Below, in pieces: positions 49,623 to 58,161 of a stretch of DNA of 64,000 bases. A model generated the notes under the pieces. It saw nothing but the letters and a program-made list of their open reading frames with translations. It ran no database searches and was not told the DNA's origin. Position 1 is the stretch's first letter. Each line of letters opens with the position of its first letter. Made by a program: the position numbers and the translations under genes. The stretch spans positions 314,827 through 378,826 of the forward strand of contig JBAGJY010000003.1 of NCBI GenBank assembly GCA_037034305.1, in the 5' to 3' direction. The DNA comes from Streptantibioticus_A sp037034305. GTDB taxonomy: Bacteria; Actinomycetota; Actinomycetes; Streptomycetales; Streptomycetaceae.

Positions 49623-50021
49623 ATGAGTTCCGAAGCGGACCGGTGGTACGACGACGCGGCGGGGCCGGTGGTCCGGCCCTACGCCATGACGCGGGGCCGC
49701 ACCAGCCATGCCGCCGAGGACCGGCTCGACCTGATCGCCCTGGTGTTCACCGACGAGGATCCGGACGGCGCTGACCAGGAGGGCGAACTCGATCACAGCC
49801 TGTCGCCCGAGCACCTCGACATCCTCACCACCTGCCGGGTCGAGCCCACCTCCGTCGCGGAACTGGCGGCGGAGCTGGACCTTCCGCTGGGGGTGGTGCG
49901 GGTGCTCATCGGTGATCTGCTCGACGCGGGACTGGTCCGCGTCACCCGCCCGGTGCCCCCGGCGGAGTTGCCGGACGCCAGCCTGCTGCGCGAGGTGATC
50001 GACGGCCTTCGGGCACTGTGA
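49623..50021 (+). CDS. cvnC: Conservon DUF742 protein
   Basis: The 132-residue DUF742 protein carries the standard PVVRPYAMTRGRT start (about residues 13-25). A winged-helix-like end follows: SPEHLDILTTCRVEPTSVAELAAELDLPLGVVRVLIGDLLDAGLVRV. CvnC binds within the conservon complex. In a normal conservon the GTPase gene follows at once; here a terminator-like hairpin and a 313-residue gene intervene. Confidence 0.92.
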   Translation: MSSEADRWYDDAAGPVVRPYAMTRGRTSHAAEDRLDLIALVFTDEDPDGADQEGELDHSLSPEHLDILTTCRVEPTSVAELAAELDLPLGVVRVLIGDLLDAGLVRVTRPVPPAELPDASLLREVIDGLRAL

Positions 50022-50038
50022 CGGGCCCACGGGCCACG

Positions 50039-50072
50039 GTTCGGCGCCGCGCGCGTCCGCGCGGCGCCGAAC
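50039..50072. terminator. Strong hairpin after cvnC
   Basis: Perfect 15-bp arms (50039-50053, 50058-50072) with a CGTC loop begin 18 bp after the cvnC stop. The folded RNA would be very stable, so transcription of cvnABC probably ends here and cvnD needs its own promoter. Confidence 0.75.
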
Positions 50073-50232
50073 TTCGCGTCCGCCGCCTCGTTCGCGGCGG
50101 CCGACCCCGCCATCGTCCCCAACTGCCCCCGCACCGTGCGCAGTTCGCCCGCTGTGAGGTTTCGTCGCGGCGTGGAGAGCGGGTGCTGAGAGTGCTCACA
50201 GACTGGGTCGGTCGCGCAGGTGAGCAGGGTGC

Positions 50233-50245
50233 GCAAACTATTTGC
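50233..50245. promoter_or_regulatory. GCAAA-cta-TTTGC inverted repeat before the inserted gene
   Basis: An AT-rich island (about 50230-50270) with a 5-bp-arm inverted repeat lies about 70 bp before the start at 50314. It resembles an operator/promoter patch and indicates that the inserted gene is transcribed separately from cvnABC. Confidence 0.4.
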
Positions 50246-50313
50246 AACAACTGGCATAACGATCCAGGTCATGCCCTGTGCGAAGGTCCGAGTTCGCCCT
50301 ATGCTCCGGAACC

Positions 50314-51255
50314 ATGCCGATATTTGGTTCTCGTCGTAGCGTGACCCCTCGTCTGGCGCCCGAGCTCGATGACTCAAAACTCGGCAAAGTGCGCAAACAG
50401 CTGGAATCGCCGTCAATGCCCGGTATGACCGACATTCGGGTCGACCTTGTGGCGGACCTGTTGCAGGAGCCGGGCGACGACTGGGACCGCCGTACGCACC
50501 GGATGATGGTGCTGGCCTCCGTGGCGCATCCCAACCTCACCCGCAGTTGGGTGCGACGGCAGCCGAACAGCGCCGACGCGCTGCTCTTCCGGGCCTGGGT
50601 CGACCTCGTACAGGGCACCAGGGACGGCGGCCTCGCGGACCCGCAGGAGACCGTCGACGCCTGCTACCGCGCCGCCGAGCTGAGACCCGACGACCCGGGG
50701 CCCTGGCTCGCGCTGCTGCGCGCGCTGCGGCTGCTGGCCCGCCCCACCCAGGAGGTGTTCCCGGTGTGGCGGGAGGTGACCGTACGCGACGCCTGGCACC
50801 GCGAGGCCTATCTGCAGATGCTCGGCTACCTCTCTCCTGAGGAGTGCGGCTCGCACACCCAGGTGCTGGACTTCCTCGACGCCACCCGCGCCGGAATGCC
50901 CGCCAACGCCCCTGCCGTCGGCGTGGAGTTGGTGGCGATGGTCGACCGCTACTGGCGGGCCGTCTCGGCGGGCGGCGTGGACGCGCTGATGGCCGCCCGG
51001 CTGTGGACCCAGCCCCCGGCCGCCGCCGCGCTGGAGCGGGCGGTCACCGACTGGCCCCGGCCCGGGTTCCTGCGGCACGCCGCCGCGCTGGCCGACCTCA
51101 ACACCCTGGCGTACGGGCTGGTGCACGCCAAGCGCGTCCCGGACGCGGCCCCGGTGTTCCAGCTGATCGGCGGCACGGTCACCGCCTTCCCCTGGAAGCT
51201 CGACGGCGAGCCGATCAAGCAGTTCAGCCACGCGCAGGCACAGGCGCAGCGCTGA
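50314..51255 (+). CDS. Conserved hypothetical helical-repeat protein inside the conservon
   Basis: The 313-residue soluble protein has helical repeats that look TPR-like (ADALLFRAWVDLVQG, TVDACYRAAELRPDDPGPWLALLRAL at about residues 75-145). Tryptophan-rich helices follow (REVTVRDAWHREAYLQMLGYLSPEECGSHTQ). The frame opens at 50278, but ATG 50314 (MPIFGSRRS) is the better start. No family name or catalytic motif is recognised. Position between cvnC and cvnD suggests either a co-opted partner of the complex or a chance insertion; the AT-rich patch before it favours its own promoter. Confidence 0.72.
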   Translation: MPIFGSRRSVTPRLAPELDDSKLGKVRKQLESPSMPGMTDIRVDLVADLLQEPGDDWDRRTHRMMVLASVAHPNLTRSWVRRQPNSADALLFRAWVDLVQGTRDGGLADPQETVDACYRAAELRPDDPGPWLALLRALRLLARPTQEVFPVWREVTVRDAWHREAYLQMLGYLSPEECGSHTQVLDFLDATRAGMPANAPAVGVELVAMVDRYWRAVSAGGVDALMAARLWTQPPAAAALERAVTDWPRPGFLRHAAALADLNTLAYGLVHAKRVPDAAPVFQLIGGTVTAFPWKLDGEPIKQFSHAQAQAQR

Positions 51256-51304
51256 GCGAGGCGGTAGGCCGGGGGCCTTCGACTCCCGAACTCCCCTGGG
51301 CCGC

Positions 51305-51310
51305 TAGAGT
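51305..51310 (+). promoter_or_regulatory. -10 box (TAGAGT) before the GTPase gene
   Basis: TAGAGT is a good -10 hexamer 43 bp before the cvnD ATG, which has its own GGAGAAGAG ribosome site. This supports independent transcription of cvnD in this split conservon. The -35 region is poorly defined. Confidence 0.4.
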
Positions 51311-51352
51311 CTTCGAAACACTTGCACGGACGGCAACCTGGAGAAGAGATCA

Positions 51353-51964
51353 ATGGCCTTCGGGCGCTTTGACCGCCGCCGAAAGTCCTCCGCGACCGAG
51401 CCCGTCGCGCTCAAGATCCTGGTGGCGGGAGGTTTCGGTGTCGGCAAGACCACTTTGGTCGGCGCGGTCAGCGAGATCCGGCCGCTGCGCACCGAGGAGG
51501 CGTTGACCGAGGCGGGACGGCCGGTCGACGACACCACGGGAGTCGAGGGCAAGAACACCACCACGGTGGCCATGGACTTCGGCCGGATCACGCTGCGCGA
51601 CGATCTGGTGCTGTACCTGTTCGGCACGCCGGGCCAGGACCGGTTCTGGTTCCTGTGGGACGAGTTGGCGACCGGCGCGCTCGGCGCGGTGGTGCTCGCC
51701 GACACCCGGCGGCTCCAGGACTGCTTCGCCGCGGTCGACTACTTCGAGCGGCGCGGCATCTCCTTCGCGGTCGCCGTCAACTGCTTCGACGGAGCCGAGC
51801 GGCACGCGCTGGAGACGGTGCGCGACGCGTTGGACCTCGACCCGCACGTGCCGTTGGTGATGTGCGACGCGCGCGACCGGGAGTCCGCCAAGGAGGTGCT
51901 GATCGCGGTGGTCACGCACGCGATGGAGCGCTCCTCGCGGCGGCAGCCCGCCGCGACGACATGA
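51353..51964 (+). CDS. cvnD: Conservon GTP-binding protein
   Basis: This 203-residue small GTPase of the CvnD/MglA-like class has P-loop GGFGVGKT (26-33), an effector-type loop DDTTGVEGKNTTTVAMDFG, switch II LFGTPGQDRFWFLWDEL and the base-recognition region AVNCFDG in place of NKxD. The basic start (FGRFDRRRKSS) could help membrane contact. It should be the GTPase output of the sensor complex formed by the three genes at 46609-50021, though separated from them by 1.3 kb. Confidence 0.92.
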   Translation: MAFGRFDRRRKSSATEPVALKILVAGGFGVGKTTLVGAVSEIRPLRTEEALTEAGRPVDDTTGVEGKNTTTVAMDFGRITLRDDLVLYLFGTPGQDRFWFLWDELATGALGAVVLADTRRLQDCFAAVDYFERRGISFAVAVNCFDGAERHALETVRDALDLDPHVPLVMCDARDRESAKEVLIAVVTHAMERSSRRQPAATT

Positions 51965-52043
51965 CAACTGTTGTGGCGTCGCGGTTCGTTCCGCACCGCC
52001 GGGCCACGCCGTCGTGGTCGCTCGCCGTTGCGGCGGGATGAGA

Positions 52044-52063
52044 TTCGGGGCAAGGCCCCCGAA
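52044..52063. terminator. Hairpin between cvnD and the convergent EAL-GGDEF gene
   Basis: TTCGGGG and CCCCGAA (52044-52050, 52057-52063) pair across a 6-base loop in the 157-bp gap between convergent genes. Confidence 0.55.
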
Positions 52064-52121
52064 CCCCCGTCAGTGCCACCGTCGAACGCGCCTCAATCGG
52101 CGAGGGATTCACGCCCCGCGG

Positions 52122-53852
52122 TCAGGTGGCGGCACGCCGGATCGGGTGGGGGCGGCTGTCCCCGCGCAGGATCTGGTGTCCGGCGCGGCCCGCCACCGCG
52201 CGTACCCAGCTCGTGCCGTCCAGCGCCTTCGCCTCCTTCTTCAGCGGCGCCAGCTGCCCGGCCGCCTGGTGGTGGTCGCCGATCCGCCCGGCCGGGCAGA
52301 CCAGCGTGGCCAGCGACAGCGTCACCGGAAGCCCACCGGCCCACCACGCGCGGTCCAGCACGGCGCCGGCGATGGCGCCCAACTCGTCCGGCGCGCACAG
52401 CACCAGGAAGTCATCACCCCCGATGTGCCCCACCAGTGCCCCGGCGAACTGCCGACAGCACAGCGCCAGATGGTGGCCGACCGCCCGGATCAGCTCGTCA
52501 CCCGCGGCGAATCCGGCACCGTCGTTGATCTGTTTGAAGGCGTCCACGTCCAGCCAGCTGACCGCGAACCCCCGGCCCTGCGCGATCCGCCGCTCCAACT
52601 CGCGGTTGACCACGTCGGAACCCGGCAGCCTGGTCAGCGGGTTGAGGCCGACCGCCTCCTCCACCCGGCTCTCGGCGAGCGAGCGCACGATGTCGGCGAG
52701 CCGTACCACCCCGACGCAGCGCCCGGCCGGGTCGACCACCGCCACGTCGTCCCCGGTGCGCCGCCGCGCGTCGGCGGCGACCACGTCCAGCACCTGCCAC
52801 GCGGTGGCGTCCAGCGCGATGGTGCGCGGATGGTCGGCGAGCCGCAGCGCGGGCCGGTCGGCGTGCAGCGCGTGCCCGTAGCGGCCGGACAGCGACAGCA
52901 GGAAGCGGTCCCGGTCGATGGCGCGCACCGGTACGCCGTCGTCGTCCACCAGCACCACCCCGGAAGTCTCCTCGCTGGCGGTCAGCACCTCCCGCACCCG
53001 CTCCGCGGACACCGACAGCGGCAGCAGGGCGGCGGGCCGCAGGAACGCCGCGACCCGTGGCCCGGCGGGCGCCGAGGCGGCGACGGCGGCGACCGGTGGA
53101 GGTACCGGCGGCTGGTACACATCGGCGGTGGGACGGCGGGCGGCGGGCGCGAACAGGTTGCCCTGCGCCAGGTGCACGCCCAGCTCGCGCACCGCCGCGA
53201 ACTGCCGTTCCGTCTCCACCCCTTCGACCGCCAGGCGTCCGCCGACGCCCTCGCAGAAGTGCCGCAGCGCGTCGACCACCACCCGGCGCCGATCGTCGCC
53301 GGGCAGTCCGGCGGTCAGCGAGGCGTCGAGCTTGACGATGTCGGGGGCCAGCTCGGCCAGCAGCCGCAGCGGTACGTCGCCGTCGCCGACCCCGTCCACA
53401 CAGATCCGGTACCCCCGCTCGCGCAGGCTGCGCACCGCCTCCACCAGCGGGTCCTGCCACAGCCCGGAGAACGGCGGCCCCACGTCGACGGTGATCTCCC
53501 ACGGTCGGCGGCCGGCCTGCGCCACCGCCGCCAACAGCGCGGTGGGCTCCGGGAGTTCGGCGAGGGTGGTCGCGAACAGGTTCACGTGCAGCGGCAGCAG
53601 CGCCTCCTGCCGGGCGGCCGACCGCACCGCGAGCGCGGCGATCTCCACGTCGAGCTCGGGTGAGCGGCGCGCGGAGCGCAGCAGGTCGCCCTCCTCGGGC
53701 CGGGCGAGCAGTTCCAGGGCCGCCACCGAGCCGGTCACCACGTTGACCACAGGCTGAAACGCGAAACGCAGACGATCGGTCCAGGCAGGCACGGGACCAG
53801 CATGCCGCTGAGGCGCCCTCGGCCTGGAGGGCTTTACGGGCCGTTCACGCAA
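52122..53852 (-). CDS. EAL-CBS-GGDEF protein with degenerate active sites
   Basis: The 576-residue cytosolic protein has an EAL domain first (about residues 25-245), a CBS pair (about 265-395) and a GGDEF domain last (about 400-550). The EAL signature is altered (ALELLAR) and the metal-binding DDFG region reads DGVGDG, so phosphodiesterase activity is doubtful. The GGDEF motif reads GGDDF (GHIGGDDFLVLC), which may retain or lose cyclase activity. It may act as a c-di-GMP or nucleotide sensor rather than an enzyme. TTG 53852 gives the longest product; GTG 53792 (VPAWTDRLRFAFQ) is an equally possible start, since neither has a good RBS. Confidence 0.82.
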   Translation of the reverse strand: MRERPVKPSRPRAPQRHAGPVPAWTDRLRFAFQPVVNVVTGSVAALELLARPEEGDLLRSARRSPELDVEIAALAVRSAARQEALLPLHVNLFATTLAELPEPTALLAAVAQAGRRPWEITVDVGPPFSGLWQDPLVEAVRSLRERGYRICVDGVGDGDVPLRLLAELAPDIVKLDASLTAGLPGDDRRRVVVDALRHFCEGVGGRLAVEGVETERQFAAVRELGVHLAQGNLFAPAARRPTADVYQPPVPPPVAAVAASAPAGPRVAAFLRPAALLPLSVSAERVREVLTASEETSGVVLVDDDGVPVRAIDRDRFLLSLSGRYGHALHADRPALRLADHPRTIALDATAWQVLDVVAADARRRTGDDVAVVDPAGRCVGVVRLADIVRSLAESRVEEAVGLNPLTRLPGSDVVNRELERRIAQGRGFAVSWLDVDAFKQINDGAGFAAGDELIRAVGHHLALCCRQFAGALVGHIGGDDFLVLCAPDELGAIAGAVLDRAWWAGGLPVTLSLATLVCPAGRIGDHHQAAGQLAPLKKEAKALDGTSWVRAVAGRAGHQILRGDSRPHPIRRAAT

Positions 53853-53933
53853 CCTTTCGACGGGGCGCGGTTCGCTCGGCGCCGCCGGTCTCCGCCGATC
53901 CGGCTGCTCGACGCCGAGGCGGCGGGAAGTCGC

Positions 53934-55121
53934 CTACCGCACCGCGATGACCGCCGAACCGTGCCCGAACAATCCCTGGTTCGCCGCGAGTCCGCACCGG
54001 GCTCCCGGGACCTGCCGCGCACCGGCCTGACCGCGCAACTGCCAGGTGAGTTCGCAGACTTGGGCCAGCGCCTGCGCCGGTACCGCCTCACCGAACGAGG
54101 CGAGCCCCCCGCTGGGATTGACCGGAACCCGCCCACCGAGGGCGGTGACACCCTGGCGCAGCAGTTTCGCACCCTCACCGGGCGGACAGAGCCCGACGTC
54201 CTCGTACCACTCCAACTCCAAGGCGGTGGACAGGTCGTACACCTCGGCCAGGTCCAGGTCCGAGGGGTCCGTCCCGGCCTCCTCGTAGGCCGCCGCCGCG
54301 ATCGAGGCGCGAAAGCCCACCTCGGGCGGCGGTACGAGCGCCGCCGAGTCGGTGGCGAAGTCCGGCAGGTCCAGCACCGTCCTGGGATAGCGCGGGGTGA
54401 CCGTGGACACCGCGCGGATCCGTACCGGCGCCGCCTTGTGCCGTCGGGCGAACGCCATGCTGGACAGCACCAGCGCCGCCGCTCCGTCGGAGGTCGCGCA
54501 GATGTCCAGCAGCCGCAGCGGATCGGCGACCACCGGCGACGCGGCGACCTGTTCGGCGCTGACCTCCTTGCGGTAGCGGGCGTTGGGGTTGGCGGCGCCC
54601 GCCGCCGCGTTCTTCACCTTCACCAGGGCGAAATCCTCCGGCGTGTCGCCGTGCTCAGCCAGCCGGCGGCGGGCGAACAACCCGAAGTACACCGGGTTGG
54701 TGGCCCCCAGCACGCGGAACCGCAGCCAGTCCGGGTCGCTCGGGCGGTCCCCGCCCGCCGGTGCGAAGAAGCCCTTGGGCGCCGCGTCCGCGCCGACCAC
54801 CAGCGCGACGTCCACCATGCCCGCCAGGATCTGGGCGCGGGCGGTGTTGATCGCCTGGGCGCCCGAGGCGCAGGCCGCGTAGACGCTGCTGACCCGGGCG
54901 CCCTGCCAGCCGAGCGCCTGCGCGAAGGCCGCGCCCGCCACGTGTCCGGGGTAGCCGCAGCGCACCGTGTCGGCGCCGACCACCAACCGCACGTCCGGCC
55001 AGTCGAGTTGGGCGTCGGCGAGCGCGGCCCGGGCGGCCACCGTGCCGTACTCCACGAAGTCGCGGCCCCATTTGCCCCACGGATGCATCCCGGCGCCGAG
55101 CACCGCTATGTCCTCCGTCAC
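53934..55121 (-). CDS. Thiolase-fold lipid-transfer protein (Rv1627c-like)
   Basis: This 395-residue thiolase-superfamily protein starts EDIAVLGAGMHPWGKWGRDFVEYG. It keeps VYAACASGAQAINTARAQILAGMVDVALVVGADA around the nucleophile position (a cysteine is present here) and ends NPSGGLASFGEAVPAQALAQVCELTWQLRGQAGARQV. The GTG start overlaps the OB-fold gene stop. A two-gene unit of DUF35 protein and thiolase-fold protein matches the Rv1628c-Rv1627c pair that belongs to the KstR regulon in mycobacteria. It likely works on a steroid- or fatty-acyl-CoA together with its OB-fold partner (inferred). Confidence 0.82.
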   Translation of the reverse strand: MTEDIAVLGAGMHPWGKWGRDFVEYGTVAARAALADAQLDWPDVRLVVGADTVRCGYPGHVAGAAFAQALGWQGARVSSVYAACASGAQAINTARAQILAGMVDVALVVGADAAPKGFFAPAGGDRPSDPDWLRFRVLGATNPVYFGLFARRRLAEHGDTPEDFALVKVKNAAAGAANPNARYRKEVSAEQVAASPVVADPLRLLDICATSDGAAALVLSSMAFARRHKAAPVRIRAVSTVTPRYPRTVLDLPDFATDSAALVPPPEVGFRASIAAAAYEEAGTDPSDLDLAEVYDLSTALELEWYEDVGLCPPGEGAKLLRQGVTALGGRVPVNPSGGLASFGEAVPAQALAQVCELTWQLRGQAGARQVPGARCGLAANQGLFGHGSAVIAVR

Positions 55122-55564
55122 GCCGGGCCTCCCGCCGGTCGCCAGTGCCAGGTCGTCCAGATCCGCTCGGCGTCCCGGTGCAGTACGCCCGGCACCAGCT
55201 CGACCGCCATGCCGACCGCGAGGTCGGCGGCCGTGACGCCGGGCGCGGCCTGCCCCAGCACCACCATGCGTTCGGCCGCCAGCTCCACGGCGACCACGGT
55301 GAACGGCTCCCAGGGCGTGTCCGGGTCCGAGACGTACGGGGCGGGCGGCCGGTAGCGGCTGTCGGTGTACGACCACACCGTGCCGGTGCGCGACAGCGGC
55401 GTCTGGTCCAACTCCGTGCCGTCGCACGCCGGGTTCCGGCAGAAGGCGTCCGCCCTCGGGAAGAACACCGCCCCGCAGCTGCGGCACCGGGTGCCGAGCA
55501 GCCGGAACCCGGCCGGGTCGTCGTCCGCGCCGAACCAGCCGGGCACCACCGGGATACGCATCAT
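55118..55564 (-). CDS. DUF35/OB-fold zinc-ribbon protein
   Basis: The 148-residue protein has an N-terminal C4 zinc ribbon (C27, C30, C42, C47, in TRCRSCGAVFFPRADAFCRNPAC) followed by an OB-fold (about residues 55-135). This is the single-domain form of the partner proteins that bind thiolase-fold aldolases. Two adjacent ATGs (55564 and 55561) can serve as start. A CTGAC-N5-GTCAG palindrome stands only 4 bp before the start, so there is hardly room for a leader. Confidence 0.85.
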   Translation of the reverse strand: MMRIPVVPGWFGADDDPAGFRLLGTRCRSCGAVFFPRADAFCRNPACDGTELDQTPLSRTGTVWSYTDSRYRPPAPYVSDPDTPWEPFTVVAVELAAERMVVLGQAAPGVTAADLAVGMAVELVPGVLHRDAERIWTTWHWRPAGGPA

Positions 55565-55568
55565 GCAA

Positions 55569-55583
55569 CTGACGGTATGTCAG
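55569..55583. promoter_or_regulatory. Palindrome CTGAC-ggtat-GTCAG (shared motif, copy 3)
   Basis: Perfect 5-bp arms around a 5-bp spacer lie directly upstream of the OB-fold gene and overlap the last codons of the GH31 gene. It is the same core as at 9613-9627 and 14318-14332. It would separate control of the OB/thiolase pair from the upstream glycosidase. Confidence 0.6.
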
Positions 55584-57934
55584 GTATTCGGGTGCGCCAA
55601 CCCCCGGACCCGAACCGGGTGGCCGACCTCGTCCGCCCCCTCACGCTCCACCACCACCGCGCCGTCCCGCCACCGGGAGGTGAACCGCTCGACCCGCGGC
55701 TGCTCCCAGCCGTCCCCCTCGTCGCTGATCAACACCCCGTCGCCGGTCCGCCCGGCCTGCGGAGCCCACACCTCCAAGGCGATCCCGCCGTCCACCGCGA
55801 CCGGCAGCACCGCCCCGGCCCGAACCAGCACCGGCGTACGGTCCAGCGGAGCCTCCAGCAGCACCTGGCACGAACCGCGGTGCACCGCGCCGGTGGCCGT
55901 GTCGTACCACCGGCCCGGCGGCAGCCGTACCGCGCGCGTGGTCGCGCCCTGCTCCAGCACCGGCGCCACCAGCAGCGCGTCCCCCAGCAAGAACGCGTCA
56001 CCGCAGGCACGCAGCCCGCGGTCCTCCGGATCGTGCCACCACAGCGGCCGGACGTACGGCGCACCCGTGCGGTGCGCCAGATGCGCCAAGGTGTACAGGT
56101 AGGGCAGCAGCCGGACCCGCTGCGCCAGCGCGGCCCTCACACACCGCTCGGCCGTCGCCCCGAACTCCCATGGCTCGCGCCGCCCGCCGTCGATCGCCGA
56201 GTGGGTGCGCAAGAACGGCAGGTACGCCGCCAACTGCCACCAGCGCACGTACAGTTCGGGCGACGGCGTCGCGTGGAAGCCGCCCACGTCCGGACCCGAG
56301 TAGGGCACCCCGCACAGCCCGAGCCCCAGCACCAGCGCCAGCGAGGCCCGCAGCCCCGGCCAGCCGGTCGCCACGTCCCCCGACCAGGTGCCGCCGTACC
56401 GCTGCATCCCGGCCCACCCGGAACGCGAGAAGAGGAACGGCCGCTGGTCCGGGCGCAGTTCGCGCAGCGCCTCGTATCCGGCGCGGGCCATCGCCAGCCC
56501 GTACACGTTGTGCGCCTCACGGTGGTCGCCGCCGCGCCCCTCCAGAGCGTGCCGGGCCGAACGCGGCAGCGTCGACTCGCCGTACCGGGCGAAGGCGGTG
56601 AACGACGTCGGCTCGTTCATGTCGTGCCAGAAGCCCGCGAAGCCCTGCTCAAGGCGCTCCGCGTACAGCCCGCCCCACCACCGCCGCACCCGCGGCTCGG
56701 TGAAGTCCGGGAAGACCGCCTCACCCGGCCACACCAGACCGCGCACCACCCGGCCCCGGGAGTCCCGCACGAAGGCGTCCGCGGCCGACCCGCCGTCGTA
56801 CACCGCCAGCCCCGGCTCGGCCTTGACCGCCGGGTCGACGATGGACACCAGCCGGGTGCCGTGCGACCGCAACTCCTCGGCCAGCGCGGGCAGTTCGGGG
56901 AACGCCCGCCCGTCGACGGTGAAGACCCGGTGCCCGTCGAAGTGGTCGATGTCCAGGTGCAGCGCCGCGACCGGCATCCCGCGCTCGCGGTACCCGGCCG
57001 CCACCCGCCGCACCTCCCGCGCGCTGCCGAACCCCCAGCGGGCGTGCTGGTAGCCCAGCGCCCAGCGCGGCGGCAGCGCGGGCCGCCCGGTCAGCGCCGT
57101 CCAGGTGCCCAGCACCCGGCCGGGGCTGCCCGCCATCACCCAGTACCGCAGCGGACCGCCCTCGAACCGCACCTCGCAACCGCCCGGCCGGTCGTGCCCG
57201 GAACCCGCGCCCTCCTCGCCGCCTCGCACACACACCTGCCCCTCCCAGGTGTTGTCGTGGAACACCAGATGGCAGCCGCCGTCCGCGACCACCAACTGCA
57301 CCGGCATCGTGACGTACAGCGGATCGTCCCCGGGACCGAACGGGGCGCACGGATCGGTGTTCCACAACCGGTAGGCACCCGTCGCGAGACCCGGCCCGCA
57401 GGCCCGCCCGCCCAGCCCGAACACCACCGCGTCGGCCGCGGTCCGCGCCCGCTGCACCCAGCGCGACGCCCGGCCCGCCCCGTCCCACCAGCGCGGCGGC
57501 AGCTCCCGGCGCAGTACGACCCCACCGGGAGTACGGAACTCCACCGCCCCGTGCCGGAAGACGACCACCGTGATCCGCTCCGAGACCACCCGCCAGCCGT
57601 CCTTGTCCGGTTCGAGCACCGCCCGTGTGTCCGCCTCCGGGCACTCATCCGCCAGCGCGTACGACGGCTCCGGCGTCGCGCCGTCCCACCCGCAGAACAC
57701 CGCACCGCCCACCGCCACCCGCACCCGCAGCGAGGACTGGGCGAACCGCACCACACCACCGCCCGGCAGCGGCTGCGCGCTGTACGCCGCACCCGGCACA
57801 CGGGCCCGCTCCGCACCGCGCACCGGCAGGTCCCGCCCGTCCAGCCGGCGGCGCCGCCAGGCGGCCCGCACCGCCGGCCAGCCGTTGCGCGAGCCGACCA
57901 ATCGCAGTGAACGCACGAGATCACGCCTGTCCAT
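55580..57934 (-). CDS. Glycoside hydrolase family 31 (alpha-glucosidase/xylosidase type)
   Basis: The 784-residue GH31 enzyme contains the nucleophile motif GFWHDMNEP (D438) and the acid/base region GGTWSGDVATGW (D520). Further family runs are PPRWALGYQHARWGFGS, LDIDHFDGHRVFTVD and LPYLYTLAHLAH. The N- and C-terminal beta domains are present, so it is full length, and no signal peptide is seen, so it acts inside the cell. ATG 57934 has GGAAGG upstream. The substrate (alpha-glucoside, xyloside or sulfoquinovoside) cannot be read with certainty. The downstream OB/thiolase pair has its own operator and is probably unrelated. Confidence 0.9.
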   Translation of the reverse strand: MDRRDLVRSLRLVGSRNGWPAVRAAWRRRRLDGRDLPVRGAERARVPGAAYSAQPLPGGGVVRFAQSSLRVRVAVGGAVFCGWDGATPEPSYALADECPEADTRAVLEPDKDGWRVVSERITVVVFRHGAVEFRTPGGVVLRRELPPRWWDGAGRASRWVQRARTAADAVVFGLGGRACGPGLATGAYRLWNTDPCAPFGPGDDPLYVTMPVQLVVADGGCHLVFHDNTWEGQVCVRGGEEGAGSGHDRPGGCEVRFEGGPLRYWVMAGSPGRVLGTWTALTGRPALPPRWALGYQHARWGFGSAREVRRVAAGYRERGMPVAALHLDIDHFDGHRVFTVDGRAFPELPALAEELRSHGTRLVSIVDPAVKAEPGLAVYDGGSAADAFVRDSRGRVVRGLVWPGEAVFPDFTEPRVRRWWGGLYAERLEQGFAGFWHDMNEPTSFTAFARYGESTLPRSARHALEGRGGDHREAHNVYGLAMARAGYEALRELRPDQRPFLFSRSGWAGMQRYGGTWSGDVATGWPGLRASLALVLGLGLCGVPYSGPDVGGFHATPSPELYVRWWQLAAYLPFLRTHSAIDGGRREPWEFGATAERCVRAALAQRVRLLPYLYTLAHLAHRTGAPYVRPLWWHDPEDRGLRACGDAFLLGDALLVAPVLEQGATTRAVRLPPGRWYDTATGAVHRGSCQVLLEAPLDRTPVLVRAGAVLPVAVDGGIALEVWAPQAGRTGDGVLISDEGDGWEQPRVERFTSRWRDGAVVVEREGADEVGHPVRVRGLAHPNT

Positions 57935-58161
57935 GCCGCTCAGCCTTCCAGCCGCACCCGGCGCCCCCACCCCCGTTAAGCCACTGTTCACCCTGGCCAG
58001 CGAACCCGCACCGGCACGTTCCGCCGCCGAGCGGGGAGAAGCCCCTGGCGCGGCGGACGATCACATGGCATCGTCCTGCCCAGCCCCGCCCGGGGACATT
58101 CCGCTCGGGCGAGGTACAACGCACACAGGCGTAAAGCTGCGCCACCCAGGGAGTCGTCACC

